The position numbers were made by a program, and so were the translations under genes. Shown here one piece after another: positions 53,242-62,500 of a DNA stretch of 64,000 nucleotides; positions within the stretch are counted from its first letter, which is position 1; the number at the start of each line of letters is the position of its first letter. The notes beneath the pieces were generated by a model, which was not told where the DNA came from, ran no database searches, and saw only the letters and a program-made list of their open reading frames with translations. The stretch is from an uncultured Muribaculaceae bacterium (GTDB lineage: Bacteria > Bacteroidota > Bacteroidia > Bacteroidales > Muribaculaceae): positions 124,001 through 188,000 of the forward strand of contig CAJUKD010000001.1 of the NCBI GenBank assembly GCA_910587235.1, written 5' to 3'.

Positions 53242-54145
53242 GAGTCGCTGCTGTTTCTTGTTCGTTTGCGTCCTGTCGTTCCCATTTCCAACGGCGGTGG
53301 CTCCACAGCCAGATCGACGGGTTACGCCGTATTGTTTCCTCAAGCATGGCGGCATAGCGGCTTGTAACCGATCCGGCAGGCTCGAGTGCCACGTTCTCCG
53401 ACAGCAACCTTACGGTCAGGCGGTAGTGTCCGCGTCCGAGCTTGTGCATGTCGAGGTAGACTGCGGCGTTGCCCGTCTTGCGGGCAAGAGTTTCGGTGCC
53501 GGTGATGAACGAAGTCGTCCGTCCGAGGAAACGCAGAGGCAGAGTCGGATCGCCGTGGCTCGCTTTCTGGTCGCTCATAAAACCGGTGACCGTCCGTATT
53601 CCGCTGCGGCGCAGGCGCAGCAGCGTGCGGAATGCCGTGCTTTTGGGAATCGACAACGTACCGAACCGGCTGCGTATGCCGAGCATGAGGGCATCGAAGC
53701 CGCGGTTATTCAGCGGACGGTAAATCTGGCAATATCTTGTGTCTGTCAGTGCGTGCCGGCTGTGCAGGGTGATCGACGTGACCCATTCCCAGTTGCCGCA
53801 GTGGGCAAAATAAGCTGTCACGTCGCGTCCGCTGTCGAGCAGCGATTCTATTATCTCCATATTGCCGAATTCCATGCGGCGCGACATCTCTTCATTGCTT
53901 ATATGCAGCAGTTTTACCGTTTCGACCACATAATCGGCAAAATTGCGGTAGAACGAGCGGGCTATGCGTCGGCGTGCCGCCTTGTCGAGTTCTGGAAAAC
54001 AGATCTCAAGATTTTCGTCCACCACCTTGCGCCGGTAGCGCACAATGTGAAAAAGAAGTACGGATACCGCATCGGCGAATCCATACAGTATGCAGAGCGG
54101 CAGATGGGCCGCTCCGCTGAGAATGGATTTAAATATGCGCATCAT
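53234..54145 (-). CDS. lipid A biosynthesis (LpxL/HtrB-like) acyltransferase
   Basis: Probably adds a secondary acyl chain to lipid A at the inner membrane. The 303 residues show an N-terminal hydrophobic segment (LPLCILYGFADAVSVLLFHIV). The catalytic HX4E motif is AYFAHCGNWEW near residues 110-120, then a YRPLNNRGFD block and late DQKASHGDPTLPLRFLG. All are landmarks of the HtrB/LpxL family. Which acyl position it serves is unknown. It starts 10 bp after mtaB and overlaps the GT2 gene by 8 bp. Confidence 0.92.
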   Translation of the reverse strand: MMRIFKSILSGAAHLPLCILYGFADAVSVLLFHIVRYRRKVVDENLEICFPELDKAARRRIARSFYRNFADYVVETVKLLHISNEEMSRRMEFGNMEIIESLLDSGRDVTAYFAHCGNWEWVTSITLHSRHALTDTRYCQIYRPLNNRGFDALMLGIRSRFGTLSIPKSTAFRTLLRLRRSGIRTVTGFMSDQKASHGDPTLPLRFLGRTTSFITGTETLARKTGNAAVYLDMHKLGRGHYRLTVRLLSENVALEPAGSVTSRYAAMLEETIRRNPSIWLWSHRRWKWERQDANEQETAATHE

Positions 54146-54155
54146 ATATTGATGA

Positions 54156-55496
54156 TCAGTGGATTCCGACTATAGTGGCGCGTATGCTTTCGCCGTCGTC
54201 GGCGGGAGAGTCGAGCCGCACGTCAACTATGCGGTTGTCGAGTTCGGGGGCGGCCGCAACTGCAACTTTTATATAATTGTCCGTAAAGCCGTTCATCACG
54301 CCTTTGTCGTCGCCGTGGCCGTGTTCGAGCAGTACCGGGCGCACTGCGCCTGTGAACGAACGGCAGAACTCGCTGTGTTTCCGTTCGCTGATGGTTGTCA
54401 TTTCCGTCATGCGGCTGTGTTTTTCAGCCGGTTCTACCGCGTATTCTATTTCAAGAGCGCGGGTGCCGGGACGTTCGGAGTAGGGAAACACATGCAGTTG
54501 CGAAACCGGCAGCGAGTCGACGAAATCGCGCGATTCGCGGAACAGTTCCGGCCTTTCGCCGCGTGCGCCGACAATAAGATCCACACCGATGAAGGCGTGC
54601 GGCATAACTCGTTTTATGTGTTCCGTCCGTGCGCGGAAAAGCGCTGTGTCGTAGCGCCGGCGCATAAGCCTCAGTACTTCGTCAGAGCCGCATTGCAGGG
54701 GAATATGGAAATGGGGCATGAATCGGCGCGACGCTGCCACGAAATCTATGATTTCATCTGTCAACAGATTAGGTTCTATCGACGAAATACGGTAGCGCTC
54801 AATTCCGTCGACCTCGTCGAGGGCACGGCACAGATCAATGAAATTGTCTGGGCGCCCTTTGCCGAAATCGCCGATGTTGACACCGGTTATCACTATTTCG
54901 CGTCCGCCCTCGGCCGCCGCCTGACGTGCCTGTCCGACAAGTTGGTCTATCGTGCCCGAACGCGAACGTCCGCGAGCCTTTGGAATTGTGCAGTAGGTGC
55001 ACCAGTAGTCGCATCCGTCCTGCACTTTCAGAAAATAGCGTGTGCGGTTGCCGCGCGAGCACGAGGGCATGAATTCCCGCAGCGATGCCGCATCTGGTAT
55101 TTCGGGGCTTGTGCTTGTCGTGTTTCTGTCGGCGAGGCGTTCTGCGATAAGTTCGGGAAGCCGGAGCTTGTCGTTGATTCCGGCCACAACGCCAACCCCT
55201 GGCAGCGATGCGGCTTCTTCCGCTTTAAGCTGCGCATAGCAGCCTGTGACGGCGATTGTTGCATCGGGATAACGGCGGTGGAATGAGCGTATGGCGCGGC
55301 GGCATTTGCGGTCTGCCTCCTCGGTCACAGAGCATGTGTTCACTACTATGACGTCCGGCTTTTCATCCGGAGCGGCGCGACGGATGCCTTTGTCTGCAAG
55401 CATGCGGGCGACAGTCGAAGTTTCGGCGAAATTCAGTTTGCAGCCGAATGTATGGTAAAGCGCCGTGCGCTTGTCGAAAGAGTCCTTGTCGGTCAT
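54156..55496 (-). CDS. mtaB: tRNA t6A37 methylthiotransferase MtaB
   Basis: Adds a methylthio group to t6A37 in tRNAs reading ANN codons. The 446 residues have an N-terminal MTTase domain with Fe-S cysteines in HTFGCKLNFAE, VNTCSVTEEADRKC and VTGCYAQ. The radical SAM cluster is in DGCDYWCTYCTIPKARG, and a TRAM domain ends the protein. The KLNFAE segment and CX3C spacing favour MtaB over MiaB or RimO. It lies in the middle of an envelope-sugar operon, overlapping the aminotransferase stop by 4 bp, which is an unexpected place for a tRNA modification gene. Confidence 0.94.
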   Translation of the reverse strand: MTDKDSFDKRTALYHTFGCKLNFAETSTVARMLADKGIRRAAPDEKPDVIVVNTCSVTEEADRKCRRAIRSFHRRYPDATIAVTGCYAQLKAEEAASLPGVGVVAGINDKLRLPELIAERLADRNTTSTSPEIPDAASLREFMPSCSRGNRTRYFLKVQDGCDYWCTYCTIPKARGRSRSGTIDQLVGQARQAAAEGGREIVITGVNIGDFGKGRPDNFIDLCRALDEVDGIERYRISSIEPNLLTDEIIDFVAASRRFMPHFHIPLQCGSDEVLRLMRRRYDTALFRARTEHIKRVMPHAFIGVDLIVGARGERPELFRESRDFVDSLPVSQLHVFPYSERPGTRALEIEYAVEPAEKHSRMTEMTTISERKHSEFCRSFTGAVRPVLLEHGHGDDKGVMNGFTDNYIKVAVAAAPELDNRIVDVRLDSPADDGESIRATIVGIH

Positions 55497-56635
55497 TGAG
55501 GTCGGTAGCTGTTGATGATTTCGGCTATTTCGCGGGCGTCGTCAGTGCCGGTGCATCGGGGTGCTATGGGCAGGCTGACAACTTCTGAGGCGAGGCGGTC
55601 GGCCACGGGAAGAGCAAGCCCGGCATAATCCTTGTAACATGGCTGGCGGTGGGGGGGCACGGGGTAGTGGACCGATGTTTCCACTCCGCGGTCGAGCAGA
55701 AAACGGCGGAATCCGTCGCGGTCGGCAACGCGGACCACGTACTGATGCCACACGCAGTCAGAGCCGGTATCGGCGGGGAGTATCACATGACTGTTCCGTA
55801 TTTCCGAGCCGTAGACGGCTGCGGTTGCGCGCCGGGCGGCATTTTCCGCATCGGTCATAGGCAGCTTTTCGCGAAGTATTGCTGCCTGGATAGAATCCAG
55901 ACGACAGTTGAGTCCCGACATTTCGTGGTGGTAGCTGCGTTCCGAGCCGTAGTTGCGCAGCATGCGCACCGTGCGTGCCAGCTCGTCGTCGTCGGTGGTT
56001 ACGGCGCCGGCATCGCCGAGGGCGCCCGTGTTTTTTGTCGGGTAGAAACTGAATGCCGCGGCATCGCCGAGAGCACCTGCCCGACGGCTGCCGCCGGGTC
56101 CGGCCACAGCGCTGATGGCGCCGATGGCCTGGGCGCTGTCCTCGATAAGCAGCAGGCCGTGTTTTTTTGCCGTTTCTGCCAGTCGCTCCGAGTAGCTTAT
56201 GCGCCCGTAGAGATGTACGGTGATTACGGCGCGCGTGCGAGGTCCTATCGCCGCTTCCACTGCTTCGGGGTCGAGATTGTGGGTCGACGGATCCGGTTCG
56301 GCAAAACGCGGAGTAAGGCCGCAGTCGGTGACCGGCAGTACGGACGCGATGAACGTGTTGGAAGGTACTATTACTTCGTCGCCGGCTTTGAGGCGTCCCA
56401 TTTCCATGTATGCGCGCAGGATAAGGCGTATGGCGTCGAGTCCGTTGCTGGTGCCGACGGCATGCCGCGTGCCGGTGAATGCGGCCAGTTCGCGCTCGAA
56501 AGCCTCCACCTCGTTGCCGCCTATGTAGCGCCCGTCGGCGAGCACGCGTTCCACGGCGCGGCGTATGGCCGGAAGAAACGGTTCGTTGACGCGTCCGAGG
56601 TCGAGAAACGGATATTTTATTTTGTTTTCAGTCAT
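55493..56635 (-). CDS. DegT/DnrJ/EryC1 aminotransferase, FdtB/QdtB-like
   Basis: PLP enzyme transferring an amino group to a keto-deoxysugar nucleotide. The 380 residues include TSNGLDAIRLILRAY, LIEDSAQAIGA and the Schiff-base Lys in FSFYPTKNTGALGDAG, with RNYGSERSYHHEMSGLNCRLD after it. Being next to QdtA/FdtA cupins and rfbA points to a dTDP-3-amino-3,6-dideoxyhexose (FdtB/QdtB role). Both flanking overlaps are 4 bp (ATGA type). Confidence 0.92.
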   Translation of the reverse strand: MTENKIKYPFLDLGRVNEPFLPAIRRAVERVLADGRYIGGNEVEAFERELAAFTGTRHAVGTSNGLDAIRLILRAYMEMGRLKAGDEVIVPSNTFIASVLPVTDCGLTPRFAEPDPSTHNLDPEAVEAAIGPRTRAVITVHLYGRISYSERLAETAKKHGLLLIEDSAQAIGAISAVAGPGGSRRAGALGDAAAFSFYPTKNTGALGDAGAVTTDDDELARTVRMLRNYGSERSYHHEMSGLNCRLDSIQAAILREKLPMTDAENAARRATAAVYGSEIRNSHVILPADTGSDCVWHQYVVRVADRDGFRRFLLDRGVETSVHYPVPPHRQPCYKDYAGLALPVADRLASEVVSLPIAPRCTGTDDAREIAEIINSYRPQ

Positions 56636-57087
56636 TTATCAGCGCGTTTTTCGCTTGTAAGTTCCAGGAATCGTCCGTAGTCGCGCACGTAGTCCGATTC
56701 GTCGTACGGTTCGGATGCAAGTACCAGGCAGACGGCTCCCGATGAAAAATTATCTATTGTACGCCAGATGCCGGTGTCGACATACAGGGCGCGGTAGGGG
56801 CGGTTAAGTGTGATCGTCTTGCGTCTGGCCCCGTCGTCGACCGTAACGTCGAAACTACCGCTGATAGCCACTATAAGCTGGCGCAGGGCAAAATGCGAAT
56901 GTCCGCCGCGGCAGGTGTCGGCAGGCACGTCGTAAAGGTAATAGACCCTGCGTACGGAAAAAGGTGCTCCATCGACGTTTTCCACCACGCTTATCGAACC
57001 TTCGGCGTCGTAGTGGCGTGGAAGTTCGACGACCGTGCAGCGGTCTATTGAACTGTGCCTGTGGAAATCATTGTCGTTTTTTTTCAT
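56632..57087 (-). CDS. QdtA/FdtA-type sugar 3,4-ketoisomerase cupin
   Basis: Likely isomerises dTDP-4-keto-6-deoxyglucose to the 3-keto form used by the aminotransferase. The 151 residues form a small cupin. The catalytic histidine pair is kept (CRGGHSHFALRQLIV, H-x-H as in FdtA), followed by SGSFDVTVDDG and the family tail VLASEPYDESDYVRDYG. It overlaps both neighbours by four bases. Whether the product is the galacto or gluco isomer (FdtA or QdtA) cannot be read from sequence here. Confidence 0.9.
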   Translation of the reverse strand: MKKNDNDFHRHSSIDRCTVVELPRHYDAEGSISVVENVDGAPFSVRRVYYLYDVPADTCRGGHSHFALRQLIVAISGSFDVTVDDGARRKTITLNRPYRALYVDTGIWRTIDNFSSGAVCLVLASEPYDESDYVRDYGRFLELTSEKRADK

Positions 57088-57497
57088 TTTGATCCGCTGA
57101 TGAAAGATTCGGAAGAGCGTATGTAATCGTCCGGGTCATAGGCTGCCGATGCTATGACAAGGGCTACGGCGTTTGTAGAGAAATCGGACAGTTGCCGCCA
57201 TGTCATCGGAGGCAGCAGCAGTGCCTTGTAGCTGCGGTTGAGCGTGAATGTGCGTGTCTGTCCTGTCGCGTCGGTGGTTTCAACTGTAAAACTGCCGCTG
57301 AGTGCTACCAATATTTCCGTCGTACGCCGCAGAGCGCGTCCGGCGTGGGATTCGCCGCTGGGCACATCATAAATCCAGTACACGCGTTCGACTTCAAAAG
57401 GCAGAATACCCTTTTGGGCGAACGACAGATTTCCGCGCAGGTCATGGACTACGGGCAAATCGAACAGGCAGGGTTCAGCAGAGATGTTCATCGGCAA
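57084..57497 (-). CDS. degenerate QdtA/FdtA-like cupin, catalytic His lost
   Basis: Paralogue of the next gene with the same fold and closing motif (VIASAAYDPDDYIRS). The segment aligned to the catalytic RGGHSH reads HAGRAL, so both histidines are replaced (by Arg and Leu) while the surrounding beta strands (EILVALSGSFTVETTD, RSYKALLLPPMTWRQLSDFS) are intact. It may be a structural partner of the active cupin, an altered enzyme or a binding protein. At 137 residues it is not truncated. The start at 57497, or the nearby Met at 57491, lies within the rfbA 3' end. Confidence 0.82.
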   Translation of the reverse strand: MPMNISAEPCLFDLPVVHDLRGNLSFAQKGILPFEVERVYWIYDVPSGESHAGRALRRTTEILVALSGSFTVETTDATGQTRTFTLNRSYKALLLPPMTWRQLSDFSTNAVALVIASAAYDPDDYIRSSESFISGSK

Positions 57498-58356
57498 GAC
57501 GTTTCAGATATTGGCCGTAGTCGGTGCAGAGCAGTGGGGCTGCAAGTTCGGCCAATTGCTCCGCCGAGATGTAGCCGCGTCGGAATGCGACTTCTTCGAT
57601 TGCCGCGATTTTCAGACCCTGTCGTTTCTGTATGGCCTCGACGAAAGCCGAAGCCTCCATCAGAGAGTCGATGGTGCCGGTGTCGAGCCATGCGAATCCG
57701 CGGCCGAAAAGTTCCACGTCGAGGCGGCTCTGATTCAGATATGCTTCGTTGACAGTGGTGATCTCCAGCTCGCCGCGTTTCGACGGAGCTATGCCCGAAG
57801 CGACGTCGACAACGTCGTTGGGATAGAAATATAGCCCTACGACAGCCTTGTCGCTGACAGGCTGTTCGGGTTTTTCCACAATCGACAGCGGATGCCCCGA
57901 CTCGCCCAGTTCGACAACGCCGTAGCGGGCGGGATTGTCCACGCGGTAGCCGAAAATGGTGGCACGTCCGGCGCCGGCATTGCCTACGGCTCGGCGCAGC
58001 ATGTCGGTAAATCCCTGACCGTAGAATATATTGTCGCCAAGAACGAGGCACACATCGTCATCGCCTATGAAGTTCCGGCCTATGATGAATGCGTCGGCCA
58101 GTCCGCGCGGACTCGGCTGCTCCGCATATTCGAAGCGCATGCCGAGGTTACCGCCGTCGCCCAGCAGGCGCCGGAAATGTGGAAGATCGGCCGGTGTTGA
58201 GATGACAAGTACTTCGCGTATGCCGGCGAGCATCAGAACCGACAGGGGATAATAGACCATCGGTTTGTCATATATCGGTATCAGTTGCTTCGACACACCG
58301 AGTGTGATCGGATAAAGACGAGAACCGGAACCGCCGGCGAGTATGATGCCTTTCAT
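57475..58356 (-). CDS. rfbA: glucose-1-phosphate thymidylyltransferase
   Basis: Makes dTDP-glucose, the first step to dTDP-deoxysugars. The 293 residues start MKGIILAGGSGSRLYPIT, with KQLIPIYDKPMVYYPLS, VLGDNIFYGQGF and the DTGTIDSLMEAS segment. It is the first gene of a seven-gene overlapping operon. The next pathway enzyme, dTDP-glucose 4,6-dehydratase (rfbB), is not in this window and must be encoded elsewhere. Confidence 0.97.
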   Translation of the reverse strand: MKGIILAGGSGSRLYPITLGVSKQLIPIYDKPMVYYPLSVLMLAGIREVLVISTPADLPHFRRLLGDGGNLGMRFEYAEQPSPRGLADAFIIGRNFIGDDDVCLVLGDNIFYGQGFTDMLRRAVGNAGAGRATIFGYRVDNPARYGVVELGESGHPLSIVEKPEQPVSDKAVVGLYFYPNDVVDVASGIAPSKRGELEITTVNEAYLNQSRLDVELFGRGFAWLDTGTIDSLMEASAFVEAIQKRQGLKIAAIEEVAFRRGYISAEQLAELAAPLLCTDYGQYLKRLADEHLC

Positions 58357-58412
58357 TGTTCGGGATTGTTTAGCTTAAACGGACAGGCCGCTGTATGCGA
58401 CATTTTGAACTA

Positions 58413-58443
58413 CAAAAATAGCTTCTTTTTTTTAATGCCGCAA
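58413..58443 (-). promoter_or_regulatory. promoter of the rfbA operon
   Basis: On the minus strand TTG (58443-58441), 20 bp, then TATTTTTG (58420-58413): a full -33/-7 pair. The leader to the rfbA ATG would be about 50 nt. The 203-bp gap also holds the divergent promoter of the Crp-like gene; the two -7 elements are 55 bp apart. Confidence 0.65.
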
Positions 58444-58475
58444 CACCAATCCGCAGCATGATCAGAAGAATTTCG

Positions 58476-58483
58476 TATCTTTG
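58476..58483 (+). promoter_or_regulatory. -7 element of the Crp/Fnr-like gene
   Basis: TATCTTTG matches TAnnTTTG, 76 bp before the ATG at 58560, in the divergent region shared with the rfbA promoter. No TTG lies at 19-21 bp spacing. Confidence 0.45.
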
Positions 58484-58559
58484 CACAAAATGGGATAAGA
58501 TATGAACAGACGAGGCATATCTATATGCCGGACTTACAGAAAATGTCTTTTGGAACAAA

Positions 58560-59255
58560 ATGGAAACCACGGGAACTAACGCACGATTGAAAACTCTTCT
58601 GGCACTCGAAGCCAAACAGAGGCTTCGTGAAGAAGTTTTTGACGAACTTCTTGCTGCAGGAGAGGAAATCGTTCTCTCAACATACGAGCCGATGATAGAT
58701 GCAGGCGAATTCAATCCCAATATCTATATCGTTAAATATGGCCTAATAAGAGGAACATATCTTGACAAGAACATGGAAAAAACCGCCGGTTTCGCTCTTC
58801 CGGGTTCATTATTGATTTCCTTTCATTGTTATTATGGAGGAGAACCGTCGTTCTACCGCTTTGAAGCCTGTTGCCCAACAGTAGTGATACGAATATCTAA
58901 AGCTTTTTTCGACGATCTCATACAGCGCTCTCATGAATTTGCGCTGTGGGTGATGAGTACGCATCAGAACCAACTTTATTATAACGAATTCCGAAATCAA
59001 TTGCTGAGTGGTGATGCCAGGAGTCGTCTTTTGCAGTTAACTAACAGATTGCAAGGAATCTTGCCGGAGCAGGATCAACAATTCGCAAATAACGATAACA
59101 ACCACGACTGCAATGTGAAAAACCAATTGCATAACCGATGGCAAAAGATTTTTCCTATCATTCCTTCTAAAATCATCGCCTCATATCTTGGCATTACGGA
59201 ACAGCATCTAAGCAAAATAAAGAAGGAGCTGTTGAAAGAAAAGTCAAGTAAGTGA
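58560..59255 (+). CDS. Crp/Fnr-family transcription regulator
   Basis: Cytoplasmic regulator with an N-terminal cyclic-nucleotide-binding-like beta-roll (about 20-140: YIVKYGLIRGTYL, GFALPGSLLISFHCYY) and a C-terminal HTH near 200-225 (IIASYLGITEQHLSKIKKEL). The 231 residues fit the family. The usual cAMP-site RxS motif is not seen, as in most Bacteroidota members, so the ligand is unknown. A long Gln/Asn/His-rich linker (EQDQQFANNDNNHDCN) precedes the HTH. It is divergent from the rfbA operon and precedes the large adhesin-like gene; either could be its target. Base composition is AT-richer than in the preceding operon. Confidence 0.88.
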   Translation: METTGTNARLKTLLALEAKQRLREEVFDELLAAGEEIVLSTYEPMIDAGEFNPNIYIVKYGLIRGTYLDKNMEKTAGFALPGSLLISFHCYYGGEPSFYRFEACCPTVVIRISKAFFDDLIQRSHEFALWVMSTHQNQLYYNEFRNQLLSGDARSRLLQLTNRLQGILPEQDQQFANNDNNHDCNVKNQLHNRWQKIFPIIPSKIIASYLGITEQHLSKIKKELLKEKSSK

Positions 59256-59475
59256 TGCCATAATTTGCCGGAAAAATCTCAAATCATTTTATTCCTTATT
59301 TTAGATCAATTTCATACATCCTCCCCTGGCCTGAGTATATATCTTTAATTCGACAGTAATAAAACCGTTACAGATATTCACGGTAAATTAGCGTCCGGTC
59401 TTCAAACATCAGAATGCAGTCATGCCATCCGGTACGAAATTAATATAGATTAAGATGTTTTGATGTGCCGATATT

Positions 59476-59483
59476 TATTTTTG
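59476..59483 (+). promoter_or_regulatory. candidate -7 element of the T9SS cargo gene
   Basis: TATTTTTG matches TAnnTTTG, 46 bp before the ATG at 59530. A TTTG occurs only 13 bp upstream, too close for a -33 box, so activation is likely needed. The remainder of the 274-bp gap (59256-59529) is AT-rich and shows no ORF or clear hairpin. Confidence 0.4.
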
Positions 59484-59529
59484 CATATATTTATGGTTAG
59501 CCAATTTTTTCAATCAATATCATCCAATT

Positions 59530-62500
59530 ATGAAGCAGTTGATTATCACATGCTTGGCCGTCGCGGCGACTGCGGCAACACTTTCAGCACAGAGCCCGAA
59601 CCTGTGTGGAAGTGTGATCGGTTCCTCCGGATTGGAGTCCGGAGTATATCAGATTCCTACCGAATCCGATAAATCATTTAAATTATTAGGATCCACTGAA
59701 AAAGCTACAGGCGGGGGTGTCTTATGCGATGGCGTTTACTATGTACATGAATTAGACAACTCAATGTCGTTCTATGGCAATGCCAGAGGTCATGCCTATG
59801 ACATAGATTCATGGGTAAAACTTAACTCAGCTTATATAAGCGGCTCTCCATCGGCCATCTTCATGGTTTCAGATTATGCCGTGGAGCCGGGAAGCAACAA
59901 AATTTTCGGTTGCGCTCCAAATGCCTCACGCGACGGGTTTGAACTAAATACATATATTTTCAATCCGGTGTCGACCAATTCAGAGTGTACTATGATAGCA
60001 GCCTTGGACAACCAGCTTGGAGCCATGGCTTTCGACAAAAACGGACAGCTTTACGGCATTGACCAGGCAGGAACTCTATATAAGGTTGATAAAACATCAG
60101 GAAGTCTGACTGCTGTAGGTGCAACATCTATCACAGCCAAAGCCGACGGAGCGTTCATCAACTATATTCACTCATCGGCAGTGATAGATCCACAAACAGG
60201 AAAAATGTATTGGAGCGTATTGGCTGAAAACGGCAACTCTGCGCTTTATGAAGTTAATCTTGAAAACGCGCAAGCAACAAAATTACGCGATTTCGACGCG
60301 GGCACAGAAGTCAACGGCCTCTGTATCATGGAACCCGAAGCCAATCCTCAGGCACCTGCGGCAGCAACAGACCTTTCGGTTGATTTTGCCAGTGCATCTT
60401 TGTCAGGCACTATCGAATTCAAGGCTCCGGGCAAAACATATGCAGGCGACAACATGGAAGAAGACCTCTCGTTCAGAGTGCTTGCAAACGATGTTGAGAT
60501 AGCCAAAGGCCGTGTTTATGCCAAAGCTGTAAAAACCCAACCTATCACAGTTGCTGAAAAAGGCGATTATGAGCTTAAAGTAATCTGCGCAAACGCCTAC
60601 GGCGAAGGTCCGGCTGCAAAACTAAAAGCAACCATAGGTTATGCCGCTCCTGCAACTCCGCTTGTCACTGCCAAGGCAACATCAACAGCCTACAGTTCTT
60701 CTGTACAGCTGCAATGGGAACCCGTAACCACAACCGCCGACGGTGCTGATCTGGGCAATGTGCAGGTCAGCTATCGCGTTGTGCGTTATCCGGATGAAGT
60801 TGTTATCGAAGAATCAACCACCTCGACATCAGTTTATGACTGGAATATTCCGCAAGGCCTGAACTTATACCGATACGGCGTAACTGCAATAGCCTTGAGT
60901 ACCCCGTCAGAAGAAGGACTGTCGCCGAAGGTCGTGACAGGGCTTGCACAACTGCCCTATCAGGAGTCTTTTACAGACGAAAACGTAACAGACTTCTACA
61001 CTATCATCGATGCCAACAACGACGGCAAAACATGGAGTTTCTATAGCGGCGACATGACCGCCGAAGCCAGTTCCGAGGCCGATGCCGACGACTGGCTGAT
61101 TACCCCGCCATTAAATATGCGTTCAGGCAACTACTATAAAATATCTATCGATGTCAGGGCGCGCAGCAGTCAGACACCCGGTAAATTTGAAGTGAAATTC
61201 GGCTCTGCTCCGTCATCTGAAGCAATGACAGAGACCGTAATAGAGCCAAAAGTTGTTGCAATTGACAACGGCAAATATGACACCTATTCAGGCATCGTAA
61301 AGGCCACAAGCAGCGGAGCAGGACATATCGGCGTACATGCCCTCACTGAAGCCGGCAATTGGTGGCTTCTGGCTACAAACCTCCGCGTTTCAGCCCCGTA
61401 TGAAAGTTCTGTGCCTCAGGCTCCGTCTGAATTAAAGGTTGTTCCTGCCAAAAGCGGTGCTCTCACAGCAGAAGTAAGCTGCATCGCACCGGATCAAACG
61501 CTTGACGGCTCCACAATCGGCACTCTTGAAAAAATAGAGATTTTCCGCAACGGCACATTGGTCAAAACCTTCGATAATCCCACCCCTGGCGACCCTGTAG
61601 CATTTTCTGACGCTGTTTCCGAAAAGGGTAATTACACCTACACCGCCGTAGCGACAAACTGGAGTGGTTCCGGCCTTGAAATTGAAACAAAAACGTTCAT
61701 CGGCATCAATCAGCCCGCTCCACCCGCATCCGCGATGGCCTATGAAACCGGAAACATGGGAGAAGTAACAGTTGAATGGGAGCCCGCAACCACTTATATC
61801 GATGGTTCGCCACTTGACCCTGACAATGTCACCTACAATATCTGGACGACCATAAATGGGGTAGATACAAAGATTAAAGACAATCTGCGTGGCACATCAA
61901 CGACATTCCAGATTATGCTGCCCGACGAACCGCAGCTTTTCTGGAGTTTCGGGGTGACGGCACAAACCGAAGCCGGAGAAAACCTGCAAGCCGCCATGTG
62001 CGACCAGATTCCCGTAGGAATGCCATACGAAGCACCTTTTGAAGAGTCATTTGCGAATCTTCAGACAGAACACATGTGGGTAAGGGGTGGCTCCGACCAG
62101 ATGACCTATTGGGATTTCGCTTCTGCGAATACGTTTGAAGAAGTCAAACCGCAAGACGCCGACAACGGAATGATTGCCATGTTCGGCAACTACCTCGATA
62201 GCAAAGGCCACCTGTATTCGGCTAAAATCAGCCTCGACGGACTGACGAAACCGACACTTACCTTCTATCTGTTCAACCTTGTAGACCCTGCTCATGCCGA
62301 CGATAACACTGTAGAAGTATATATCAAGGGTTCTGCCGAAAAAGATTTTTCAAAAATCGAAACATACACTCTAAGCGACTTTAAAACCGAAGGGTGGCAC
62401 CGTGTGGAAATGAACCTCGACACATGGAAAGGCCAATCAGTCCAAGTGATGTTTATCGGAACAATCAAACATTTCCAGTACATTCATCTCGATAACATCC

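Noticed and set aside
54159..55286. A 375-codon open frame on the plus strand
   Set aside because: Antisense to mtaB, whose Fe-S and radical SAM motifs are intact. Its translation has no motif or signal. Long antisense frames are a by-product of GC-rich third positions here.
55649..56680. A 343-codon open frame on the plus strand
   Set aside because: Antisense to the DegT aminotransferase with its PLP Lys motif. No recognisable domain.
57084..57497. Degenerate cupin as a pseudogene
   Set aside because: Full length, in frame, coupled to both neighbours, and fold-defining residues are conserved. Loss is confined to the active-site histidines.
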